Origin: JBEKHT01 sp050012135 | Lineage (GTDB): Bacteria; Chloroflexota; Anaerolineae; Anaerolineales; RBG-16-64-43 | DNA: 64,000 bases | NCBI GenBank assembly: GCA_050012135.1 | Contig: JBEKHT010000008.1 | Coordinates: 9,315-73,314, forward strand | Direction: 5' to 3' | Shown here: piece by piece, positions 52,814 through 60,386 of the stretch | Layout of the letters: every line of letters begins with the position of its first letter | How positions within the stretch are numbered: position 1 is the stretch's first letter | The notes under the pieces: generated by a model | The model's database searches: none | The model's input: only the letters and a program-made list of their open reading frames with translations | Told to the model about the DNA's origin: nothing | Position numbers and translations under genes: made by a program

Positions 52814-54862
52814 ATGGCACTTGAGGCAGGCGCTCTTCTCAACGGGAGATATCGCATCGACCGAGTCCTCGGACAGGGAGGCATGGGCGCGGTCTACTCT
52901 GCCGTTGACGAGAATCTTGGCCTGCCGGTCGCCGTCAAAGAGAATCTCTTCACCACGGAAGAGTATGCCCGCCAATTCCGGCGGGAAGCGACCATCTTGG
53001 CTGGCCTGCGTCACCCCAACCTGCCGCGTGTCACGGATCACTTTGTGATTCCGGGACAGGGCCAGTATTTGGTGATGGACTACATTGACGGCGAGGATCT
53101 TCGCCACCGCCAGGAAGGGCGCGAACCCGTTCTTGAAAATGAGCTCCTGAGTTGGGCCCGGCAAATCTGCGAGGCCATTGGCTATCTCCATCATCAGCGA
53201 CGGCCGATCCTGCACCGTGATATTAAGCCCAGCAACATTCGGTTGACCGCCGATGGGCGGGCCGTGCTGGTGGATTTCGGGCTGGCACGCGTGGAAGGAG
53301 CCACGGCCACGGCCGGGGCCAAGGGAATGTCCCCCGGCTTCGCACCGCCGGAGCAGTACGGGAGCAATCGTGTTGATGTGCGGGCCGACATCTATTCTTT
53401 CGCGGCAACGCTCTATGCACTGCTGACCGGCGTGCCCCCGGAGGACGCCTTGGATCGGGCCATGGGCTGGGGCCAACTCACGCCAATCCTCACACGCAGA
53501 CCCTCCGTTTCTCCGGGTCTGGCGAAAGTGGTGGAGAGGGGCCTCGAGGTCCAGGCCGATGATCGTTACGCCTCGATTGACGACTTCTGCTCAGCGCTGG
53601 CCGAGGCCAGTACCAAGCCGGTCCCGGCCGTGGAGGGGGCGACCCGGATCGCCGGGGGCGCACCCACTTTGCCCAGACCACCGGTCGGGGCGGTTCCTCA
53701 GGCCAGACCTGGCCGTGGAGCCTGGGGTCTTTGGATCGGGTTGGGGGCCGCAGGCATCGTCGTGCTCGCTGGAGCGGCCCTGTGGGGGGCCCGCTACGTG
53801 TTCCCTTCTGCGCCTGGGGCAAGTTCTGGCACTCCTGGAGAGCCTGGGCAGAGCGCGGTGCCTGTGGAGACGAGCGCGTTGTTAGCTCCGGGGACCGCTG
53901 CGGCCCTCGAGGTGACCCCCTCGCCTCCCCTCCCAGCGACCCTTGGGGTTGTGCCGAGCGAGACCTCGCTCGTCTTGCAGCCCACCGCGATCGCGTCTGA
54001 CACGCCGGGCGCTCAGCCGTCCCCGGTCGGCGGCGGAGATCTCGTTGCATTTGTTTCCGACCAGGCTGGAACCCCCCAGATCTTCCTGCTGGACCCGAGC
54101 ACTCGAGTCGCGAAGCAGGTTACCAATTTGGACGAGGGAGCCTGCCAGCCGGACTGGTCGCCGGACGGGATGCGCTTGGCGTTCACCTCGCCCTGCCCGG
54201 GGAATCAATCGAGCTATGTCAATGCCTCCATCTGGGTGATGAACCGGGACGGGACGAATGTGAACCCGATCTCAACGGCTCCTGGGGGGGACTATGATCC
54301 GGCGTGGTCTCCGGATGGGAAGCAGATAGCCTTCACCTCCTTGCAAAGAGGGCAGGCACAGGTCTATGTGATGGATGCGACGGGTGGGAATCGAAAGCCG
54401 CTGAGCCCTCCGGGTGCCGTGGATGGTCAACCGCGCTGGTCGCCGGACGGTAGCCTGCTCGTGTTCATTTCGGTCTCCTCGGATCAGACCCCCACGGTCT
54501 TTGTGATGAACGCGGACGGCAGTAACCGCCAACAGTATTCGCGGGGGCCAGGCGCCTATTCGAGTCCGGACTGGTCTCCCAACGGCCAATTGATACTTGC
54601 CGTGCGAGCGGCTCTCAACGGTCAAGTGGTGACCACTTTGTTTGGCGATCACGGTTTTAGCGAGAAGCAGATTCTGTTCGCCAGCGGGGCGGTAACACAG
54701 GCTCGCTTTTCTCCGGACAGCCGCTGGGTGCTTGCGGATGCCTTGGGACCCAGTGGACACCACAATCTCTTCATCGCTCGTGTCGTCGGCGGCGGCCTTG
54801 ACGAACTGACGTTTGACCCCCACGTCGAATATGATGCCGCCTGGTGCCCGCTTCCCCACTGA
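52814..54862 (+). CDS. Ser/Thr protein kinase with membrane helix and TolB-like beta-propeller
   Basis: 682 residues from ATG 52814; TTG 52802 is in frame but less likely. Hanks-type kinase at about 12-275: G-Q-G-G-M-G-A-V-Y, V-A-V-K-E-N, H-R-D-I-K-P-S-N, V-D-F-G-L-A and a G-F-A-P-P-E-Q-Y-G substrate loop, all catalytic residues present. A Pro-rich juxtamembrane stretch, one helix near 312-335, a Thr/Pro linker, then about 415-682 a propeller with repeated W-S-P-D-G blades of the TolB/PD40 kind. The propeller lies outside the cell and may sense a ligand. Target proteins unknown. A TAAACT box at 52735 is a weak promoter candidate. Confidence 0.9.
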   Translation: MALEAGALLNGRYRIDRVLGQGGMGAVYSAVDENLGLPVAVKENLFTTEEYARQFRREATILAGLRHPNLPRVTDHFVIPGQGQYLVMDYIDGEDLRHRQEGREPVLENELLSWARQICEAIGYLHHQRRPILHRDIKPSNIRLTADGRAVLVDFGLARVEGATATAGAKGMSPGFAPPEQYGSNRVDVRADIYSFAATLYALLTGVPPEDALDRAMGWGQLTPILTRRPSVSPGLAKVVERGLEVQADDRYASIDDFCSALAEASTKPVPAVEGATRIAGGAPTLPRPPVGAVPQARPGRGAWGLWIGLGAAGIVVLAGAALWGARYVFPSAPGASSGTPGEPGQSAVPVETSALLAPGTAAALEVTPSPPLPATLGVVPSETSLVLQPTAIASDTPGAQPSPVGGGDLVAFVSDQAGTPQIFLLDPSTRVAKQVTNLDEGACQPDWSPDGMRLAFTSPCPGNQSSYVNASIWVMNRDGTNVNPISTAPGGDYDPAWSPDGKQIAFTSLQRGQAQVYVMDATGGNRKPLSPPGAVDGQPRWSPDGSLLVFISVSSDQTPTVFVMNADGSNRQQYSRGPGAYSSPDWSPNGQLILAVRAALNGQVVTTLFGDHGFSEKQILFASGAVTQARFSPDSRWVLADALGPSGHHNLFIARVVGGGLDELTFDPHVEYDAAWCPLPH

Positions 54863-54891
54863 TCCGGCGGACACGGCCTCATCGAGCAGGA

Positions 54892-55449
54892 ATGCGCGTT
54901 ATCTCCGGAACGGCCAAAGGGCGAAAACTGAAAGGGGTACCCGGCGGGTCGACCCGCCCCATCACCGATCGGGCAAAGGTCGCGCTATTTGACTTGTTGG
55001 GTGAGGAAGTCGCCGGGGCCCGCCTCTTGGATCTGTTTGCTGGCACAGGAGGAGTTGGAATCGAGGCTCTCAGCCGGGGCGCTCGCTTGGTGGTGTTCGT
55101 GGATCGCGACCCGCTTGCCATCCGGACCGTGCATCAAAACCTCGAACTGACGGGTTTGAGCGATCGGGCCCGGGTGATCCACTCAGATGCCTTCCGGTTC
55201 CTAGGCAGAAGGCCCGCGGAGAGATTTGAGATCATCTATGTTGCTCCCCCCCAGTACGAGGGGCTCTGGATTCGTTCGCTTGAGAAACTGGATCAATCGC
55301 CAGATTGGCTGAGCGGCGAGGGGCAGATCGTGGTTCAGATTGACCCGAGAGAGTACCGGCCGGTCCGTGCGGGGAATCTCCAAGAGAGGGAACAGCGCCG
55401 ATATGGGAGTACTCTACTGTGCTTCTTTGATCGAGCCGGGGGCGACTAG
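54892..55449 (+). CDS. rsmD: 16S rRNA (guanine(966)-N(2))-methyltransferase RsmD
   Basis: 185 residues from ATG 54892, with AGCAGGA upstream. Begins M-R-V-I-S-G-T-A-K-G-R-K-L, then T-R-P-I-T-D-R-A-K-V-A-L-F (RNA-binding start), SAM motif L-D-L-F-A-G-T-G-G-V-G-I-E-A-L and D-R-D-P-L. The catalytic D/N-P-P-Y/F motif appears as Y-V-A-P-P-Q-Y (A118-P-P), so the conserved acid is replaced. It methylates G966 of 16S rRNA. It follows the kinase gene by 29 nt. Confidence 0.9.
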   Translation: MRVISGTAKGRKLKGVPGGSTRPITDRAKVALFDLLGEEVAGARLLDLFAGTGGVGIEALSRGARLVVFVDRDPLAIRTVHQNLELTGLSDRARVIHSDAFRFLGRRPAERFEIIYVAPPQYEGLWIRSLEKLDQSPDWLSGEGQIVVQIDPREYRPVRAGNLQEREQRRYGSTLLCFFDRAGGD

Positions 55450-55463
55450 AGCCGGTCGCGAGA

Positions 55464-56015
55464 TCATGGACTGAAACGGACTCGCAGCGTCTCGTGTTCA
55501 TCGTAGTACGAGTGGGCATGAAACACGGGTGCATCGGGCTTCCAAGAAAAAACGCGCGGCAAGACCTCGTACAGGTCGGGAACGAGAGGGAGACTAGGTA
55601 CCTCCCGAATAGCGACCCACTCGGCCGTTCCCTCGGGCGACGAATGGGCCCGAGGGCGGGATGGCAATTCAGCGCGAAAGACAGCGACCAGCACGCCTCG
55701 CTCGGGCTCGGCATCCACCGTGATAAGCCCGCACAAGTGCAAGTCCTCGGTTTCCAGACCCGCCTCCTCTCGCAGCTCCCTGCGAGCGGCCTCGAGCAGG
55801 CTTTCCCCCCGTTCGAGGTGGCCTCCCACGCCGTTGTAGCGGCCTGGCCAGATCCGCTTGCCCGGGGCGCCTTGCAGGAGCAGGACTTGGTCGCGGCAGA
55901 ACAAGAATACAAGCGTGCGCGGGATCAGCGCGTATCGCGCCTGCCCTCGCACGCCTTGTTCTTCTCGGCCCATGGCAGTTCGCTCGCCGAGCAGTCGTTC
56001 TTGGTCACAGGCCAT
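55464..56015 (-). CDS. Nudix hydrolase
   Basis: 183 residues. ATG 56015 immediately follows the aldolase TGA (TGAATG), so translation is coupled; ATG 55973 is an internal alternative. The Nudix box is complete: G-H-L-E-R-G-E-S-L-L-E-A-A-R-R-E-L-R-E-E-A-G-L around residues 66-88. An 8-oxo-dGTP or similar nucleotide pyrophosphatase is the usual guess (V-F-L-F-C-R-D-Q-V-L-L-L-Q-G front and C-terminal P-V-F-H-A-H-S-Y-Y-D tail), but substrate is not fixed by sequence. Confidence 0.85.
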   Translation of the reverse strand: MACDQERLLGERTAMGREEQGVRGQARYALIPRTLVFLFCRDQVLLLQGAPGKRIWPGRYNGVGGHLERGESLLEAARRELREEAGLETEDLHLCGLITVDAEPERGVLVAVFRAELPSRPRAHSSPEGTAEWVAIREVPSLPLVPDLYEVLPRVFSWKPDAPVFHAHSYYDEHETLRVRFSP

Positions 56016-57443
56016 TCAATCGGCAAGATCGCCGGGGCCCGATGACCGTGCGGTCTCCCGCGCACCAAAATCCTGCGGGGAACGATGGAGAGCCGGGGCC
56101 TTGACGTTCCGGGCCACCGTGTCGGCCGTTCCGCCCACGCAGAGTTGATCGAAGAGAAACCCGAATTGTTTCTCCCAGGCGTCACGGATTCTCAGGCGGC
56201 TCTCTTGAGGTAGGTTCCAGAGCCGCTCCTTAAAGGGGCCGATCGTCCTCTTGCGGGTCTTGTAAAGGAACTGTTCCTCCGTGTCCTGGGGCTTTCGCTC
56301 GTCCGCGCAGTTTTCCTTGGCCCACGCGTACATCTCAGCGGACAAGTCAGCGGGGAGAAGATCGAAGGCGATATTCTGGAAATTGGTCGCCAGGTGCACC
56401 TCGCAGGCTTCGTGCTCGACAAAACTCCGAAAGGCGCCTTCGGGGAGGGTGGAGGCGCCATGCTGCACGGCGCCGGCGAGGCCGAAGTCCTTGCGGGCCA
56501 CCTGGGAGAGATGCTGCAGCGTCTTGAAATCGACAGCCACCTGGGCGATCGTCCCATCCGGCAGGACGACTCCTCCGTGGGAAGTGCCTGTTTGAATGCT
56601 GATCTTGCTGACCCCATGGGCCTCACTCGAGCGGCGATCGAGTTCAACCCCGAACAGCTCGAGGAAGGCCCGCAATTCTTCCTCGGTACTATTCCGGCCG
56701 CCGACCTCCCCGATTTCCCCACCGATTGAAACCTCGACTCCCTTGGGCTGCCTCTGACGAATGAAGGCAGAGAACTCGGCACACAAGCTGGCGTTGACCT
56801 TCTGTTGCTCTCGGACTGTAGATCGGGTCAGATCCACGAGGGTCGAGGTGTCAATGTCAATGTTGTAGAAGCCAGCCGCGAGCGCTTCCACGATCAGGTC
56901 GCGGATGGCCTGAATCTCCACCTCAGGCGAGGTAGCATACTTCTTGGCTGAAACCTGAAAGTGGTCTCCTTGAATGAAGAGCGGGCCGCTCCACATCTCG
57001 GCCAGGGCCGCTGCCAAGACCGAGGCGGAATACTCGCCCGGACGCTGCTCGGTATAGCCAATCTCTGACCGCGCGATCTCAAAGACGATCGCCCCGGCGG
57101 CGCGGGACTTGGCGGCACGGAAGACGGCCCGAGCGGCATCGAAGGCCAGCATGCGCAGATTCATCGCGGGCACGGTGAAAGTGGGTGGAATCTCGCCTCG
57201 ACCGCGCGCCATGTAGAGGGAGTTGATCGAGGCAGGTACGATGCCCATCGCTTGGGCGGTTTCCCAGATCAGCCAGCGGGCCTCACTTTGCTCTGCGGGC
57301 GATCCTAAGGCCGAGAGTCTCGCCAACCCTTCCGCTTGATCCCGGACGCGTCCCTTATCCTTCACGGCCAGATGGCCGGCGTCCATAGAGACGACATTGC
57401 CTTTCAAATGTCGATCAATGATCTCTTGTTCGAGTGCGCTCAT
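56016..57443 (-). CDS. Extended class II aldolase (fructose-bisphosphate aldolase superfamily)
   Basis: 475 residues, longer than the 280-360 of ordinary class II FBP aldolases. The barrel motifs are visible: Q-G-D-H-F-Q-V (zinc His region), Y-N-I-D-I-D-T-S-T-L, I-G-G-E-I-G-E-V-G-G-R-N-S-T, I-Q-T-G-T-S-H-G-G and L-A-G-A-V-Q-H-G-A-S-T-L-P, where the family has L-H-G-G-S-G. The N- and C-terminal extensions are unfamiliar. It should cleave or form a sugar bisphosphate or similar ketose phosphate; the true substrate is unknown. A TATAAT lies about 65 nt upstream. Confidence 0.75.
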   Translation of the reverse strand: MSALEQEIIDRHLKGNVVSMDAGHLAVKDKGRVRDQAEGLARLSALGSPAEQSEARWLIWETAQAMGIVPASINSLYMARGRGEIPPTFTVPAMNLRMLAFDAARAVFRAAKSRAAGAIVFEIARSEIGYTEQRPGEYSASVLAAALAEMWSGPLFIQGDHFQVSAKKYATSPEVEIQAIRDLIVEALAAGFYNIDIDTSTLVDLTRSTVREQQKVNASLCAEFSAFIRQRQPKGVEVSIGGEIGEVGGRNSTEEELRAFLELFGVELDRRSSEAHGVSKISIQTGTSHGGVVLPDGTIAQVAVDFKTLQHLSQVARKDFGLAGAVQHGASTLPEGAFRSFVEHEACEVHLATNFQNIAFDLLPADLSAEMYAWAKENCADERKPQDTEEQFLYKTRKRTIGPFKERLWNLPQESRLRIRDAWEKQFGFLFDQLCVGGTADTVARNVKAPALHRSPQDFGARETARSSGPGDLAD

Positions 57444-57510
57444 CTTGTCCTCTCGCTCGAGCTTTGTCCCTGGAAAGGGCCGCGATCTTCAGTTCCGGGC
57501 CCATTGCATC

Positions 57511-57516
57511 ATTATA
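57511..57516 (-). promoter_or_regulatory. -10 box of the aldolase-Nudix pair
   Basis: Perfect TATAAT on the minus strand, about 67 nt before ATG 57443. No clear -35 or TG extension, so the promoter call rests on the -10 alone. Confidence 0.45.
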
Positions 57517-57707
57517 CCCTTGGGGAGTTGCTTCGGGCGGCGGCTTGTCACCTCCTCCCAGGGGTCAGGCGGAGGGGAGCAGCATTCTGCCCGGAGTCTC
57601 GGGGACCCGGTCCCGTTCTCCTAGCCTCTCGGCTAGATTCTCGCCGCCGGCCGACTTCGGGATGGCGGGAGACAAGGGCCGGGGGCCGGGGTGTGGAGAT
57701 CTGGTTC

Positions 57708-58343
57708 TTACGCGGAGATCGGCTGCTGGCAATTGGGACATCGGTTCAGCGAGCGGGGGAGGACGAAGCCGCAGTGTGGACACGTCGTTGGCTGTGCGGA
57801 GCCAAGGGGAGCGCCGCAGGCCGGGCAGGAGGGCTCGCCTACGGGCGCGGCAATTCCGCAGTACTCGCACTTGACCCGCCTGAGTCTCTCGGAGAGGGCA
57901 GTCCCGGCTCCAATCGCTGCCGCCGTGGCCTCCACCAGAGCCCAAACCTCATCTCGAAGCTGCAGCGAGGAGATGTCCTGCGCAATTTCATCCAATCGCC
58001 CCGCAAGGGAAAAGGGATTGCGAAGGGCGGTGAGTGCTGTCAACCCAAAGCTGGCTGCCAGGCCCAGCCACTCCTGATTCCCAACCTGGACCAGGACGCC
58101 GTCTTCGGTCTTCTCAAGCAGAACCGAAAGAGCCGTTTGTCCACCGGAATGAGGTTGTTGACGTGTCGCGATTTGGACCACCACTTGGTCGCCTTGCCCC
58201 AGGACTTGCGCGCGCAGGTTGCCCTGGTCGAAGCGTGATACCAGCGCATTGGCAAGTAGGTCCAAGGTCAAGTCCCCGTGATACACACGCTTATCCACGG
58301 CCCAGCCTCGTTCCTCGAGATTGTGCGCGAGAGGTGCAGCCAT
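57708..58343 (-). CDS. Hypothetical protein with two C-terminal zinc ribbons
   Basis: 211 residues from ATG 58343 (a TACAAT box ends 18 nt upstream; the longer frame to 58409 overlaps fmt). Residues 1-100 are a mixed alpha/beta region without known motif, 100-150 a helical stretch, and the last 55 residues carry two zinc ribbons: C-E-Y-C-G with C-P-A-C-G, and C-P-H-C-G with C-P-N-C-Q. Such double ribbons often tether proteins to partners or membranes. It lies 16 nt after fmt on the same strand. Function unknown. Confidence 0.7.
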   Translation of the reverse strand: MAAPLAHNLEERGWAVDKRVYHGDLTLDLLANALVSRFDQGNLRAQVLGQGDQVVVQIATRQQPHSGGQTALSVLLEKTEDGVLVQVGNQEWLGLAASFGLTALTALRNPFSLAGRLDEIAQDISSLQLRDEVWALVEATAAAIGAGTALSERLRRVKCEYCGIAAPVGEPSCPACGAPLGSAQPTTCPHCGFVLPRSLNRCPNCQQPISA

Positions 58344-58359
58344 CGGGCGACGCTGGCGG

Positions 58360-59292
58360 CTATTGTAGCTTGGACCCCAGAAAGCCGCGGGCTCCGCGAG
58401 CGAAGTCAACTGCCTGAAGAACCTTGCGCCCAGGGAGTTGAATCTGCAGAAGCAGGAGGTCCCCGGCTCCTGTTCGCGCGGCGGGTCCGCTGGGGGTCTC
58501 GAACACCATTCCCGGCGCCGCGAGGGCCGAGTCCGCCTGGGAGGCGATTGACCTGGCCCGGATGATCCTCAGACGGCGTTTGTCCCAGTAACAATACGCC
58601 CCTGGCCAGGGGCTCACAGCGCGGATTCTCCTGTCGAGGGACAAGGCCGTATCGCGAAAGTCCAATCTTCCGTCCTCTTTGTGGAGCAGTGGCGCGTAGC
58701 TGACTCGGCTCGGGTCTTGATCCGCGGGCGCGAGCTGAGCACGTAGGTATGGGGGGAGATAGCGACTGACCATGGCGGAGGCCAGCTCCGCGAGGCGGTC
58801 GCGCAAGCTTCCCGCGTCCTCTTCGGGCAGGATTTCAACAACCTCCTGGGCCAATATGGGTCCGGAATCCATCCCGGCGTCCATCTTCATGAGGGTGACT
58901 CCGGTCACCCTGTCTCCCGCCAAGATGGCGGCGGAGATTGGAGAGGCTCCACGATATCGGGGGAGCAGCGAGGCGTGCAGGTTGAGGCATCCCAAGCGAG
59001 GAAGGTTCAGGACCTCCCTCGGGAGAATCTGACCGTAAGCGGCGACGACAACCAGAGCGGGCTCCCAGGCCCTCAGCTGAGAGACGACCGCCTCATCCTT
59101 CAAACTCACGGGTTGCAGGAGAGGGAGCCCCAGTTGGAGGGCGAGCTCCTTGACGGGTGGCGGGGAGAGCTGCCTGCCCCGGCCGGCGGGTCGATCCGGC
59201 ATGGTGACCACCCCGCTGACGTCATACTCGGTCGCCAGCGCCCGCAACGTCGGGAGGGCAAACGAAGGGGAACCCATAAAGACGACATGCAT
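58360..59292 (-). CDS. fmt: Methionyl-tRNA formyltransferase
   Basis: 310 residues. N-terminal formyl-folate domain: V-V-F-M-G-S-P-S-F-A-L-P-T-L, P-P-x-K motif in S-P-P-P-V-K-E-L-A, A-Y-G-Q-I-L-P, and the catalytic N-L-H-A-S-L-L-P-R-Y-R-G-A-S-P-I, followed by V-T-L-M-K-M-D-A-G-M-D-S-G-P-I-L. The C-terminal OB-like domain has A-V-S-P-W-P-G-A-Y. It formylates initiator Met-tRNA. It is predicted leaderless: an extended -10 ends 6 nt before ATG. Confidence 0.96.
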   Translation of the reverse strand: MHVVFMGSPSFALPTLRALATEYDVSGVVTMPDRPAGRGRQLSPPPVKELALQLGLPLLQPVSLKDEAVVSQLRAWEPALVVVAAYGQILPREVLNLPRLGCLNLHASLLPRYRGASPISAAILAGDRVTGVTLMKMDAGMDSGPILAQEVVEILPEEDAGSLRDRLAELASAMVSRYLPPYLRAQLAPADQDPSRVSYAPLLHKEDGRLDFRDTALSLDRRIRAVSPWPGAYCYWDKRRLRIIRARSIASQADSALAAPGMVFETPSGPAARTGAGDLLLLQIQLPGRKVLQAVDFARGARGFLGSKLQ

Positions 59293-59298
59293 GACCGA

Positions 59299-59307
59299 AT
59301 TCTAGCA
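59299..59307 (-). promoter_or_regulatory. Extended -10 promoter 6 nt before fmt (leaderless)
   Basis: On the minus strand T-G-C then TAGAAT (59304-59299) leaves 6 nt before ATG 59292. The likely start of transcription is the A of ATG, with no space for a ribosome site. Confidence 0.65.
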
Positions 59308-59435
59308 CGCGCAACCTGGCACCTAGGGCGGGGTTATCAATTTTGACCCGGCAGGCGGATCCACCGGGTTTGTTGAGTTGAGCTGTCGTGGATTGACCAA
59401 CCCAAAAACTCGGTTCAGGCCAGAGGAGGACTAAT

Positions 59436-59765
59436 ATGACTTCGCAATCCGGAATGGAAGCTACCAGTGATGACAAGCTCTGGGCGGCGCTTGCGTACGT
59501 CTTCACACCGATTGTCCCAATCATTCTTTTGCTGATGCAGGAGAAGAAGACGAGGCCCTATATCCGGGCCCACAACGCCCAGGCTCTGGCGTGGGGAATC
59601 GCGTTCTACATCGTGGTGGCGATCACCAGCGCTTTCTTGATCGGTCTTTGTATTTGGCCCCTGGGCCTGATCCTGCAGATCTACTGGGCGTACCGCGCCT
59701 ATCAGGGCAACATGATCAACATCCCGGTGATCACGAATTTTGTGAAGAAACAGGGGTGGGCCTAA
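59436..59765 (+). CDS. Small DUF4870-like membrane protein
   Basis: 109 residues; ATG 59436 has AGAGGAGG just upstream. Two to three helices (V-F-T-P-I-V-P-I-I-L-L-L-M, G-I-A-F-Y-I-V-V-A-I-T-S-A-F-L-I, W-P-L-G-L-I-L-Q-I-Y-W), with the R-x-H-N-A-Q-A-L motif and A-Y-R-A-Y-Q-G-N near the end that I associate with DUF4870/Tic20-like proteins. Function unknown. A strong hairpin follows at 59798. Confidence 0.75.
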   Translation: MTSQSGMEATSDDKLWAALAYVFTPIVPIILLLMQEKKTRPYIRAHNAQALAWGIAFYIVVAITSAFLIGLCIWPLGLILQIYWAYRAYQGNMINIPVITNFVKKQGWA

Positions 59766-59797
59766 GCTTGAAGAAGGATGTGCCGTCAAGTTGGCGA

Positions 59798-59825
59798 ACC
59801 AGGGCCCGCGCGCGCGGGCCCTGGT
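59798..59825 (+). terminator. Perfect GC-rich palindrome after the DUF4870-like gene
   Basis: A 28-nt perfect palindrome (two 14-nt arms, no spacer) begins 32 nt after the stop and is followed by CTTGCT. Probably a terminator, though without a T run. Confidence 0.6.
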
Positions 59826-60008
59826 CTTGCTGCCCTCCGGTTTGCGGGCATCCTGCCGAGTGGCTATACTCTTCGGATCAAATCGGGGCGGACGTGGATA
59901 GGCTCCAGGGCCCAGACGCGCGAGCGGGAAGTTCCCAAACTGGCTCCCTGAGATGACCCGCTTAGCGGAGTCTCGGCGGGCTCGCGCTGCCCGGAGCCAA
60001 CATGGACC

Positions 60009-60300
60009 ATGACTGGCCATTCCCGCCGCTCAGCCAATCTGGTTCGGGGATTCTTCGGTCCCGTGGCCGCCGTGATGATGTCCCTGAGCCAATGGAACCG
60101 CTCGAAGCATGTTGCCTGCCAGGCCCTGCAAGCGCTGGTTTTCCGATTCGTTGCTTGGGTTGGGGGCTGGCGTTGCAGGAATCTGCCTCATGACCGTCAT
60201 GCTTTTAACCTTCCGGGTCGTGGTCCTTCGTCTCTTCCTTGCGTGCCCGGACAGTGTTTGGCGTCTGGGGGCCCTTGCGCACGGGTTCCCTGGCGGAGTT
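60009..60300 (+). pseudogene. Decayed second DUF4870-like gene
   Basis: From ATG 60009 one frame reads F-F-G-P-V-A-A-V-M-M-S-L-S-Q-W-N-R-S-K-H and A-C-Q-A-L-Q-A-L-V-F-R-F-V-A-W-V-G-G-W, the first helices of a DUF4870 protein. Near 60170 the homologous continuation (A-G-V-A-G-I-C-L-M-T-V-M-L-L-T-F) moves to the next frame, so a single indel splits it, and the expected A-Y-x-x-Y-x-G ending is not found. It follows the intact DUF4870 gene by 243 nt and looks like a tandem paralogue that decayed. Confidence 0.55.
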
Positions 60301-60386
60301 GAATGCGGCCAGGGAAGAGGTTCTGGCCACTGGCGGTTGGCGGATGTCAGCGGTTGCGAATTGGGGAACGGTCTGAGGATCTCCAA

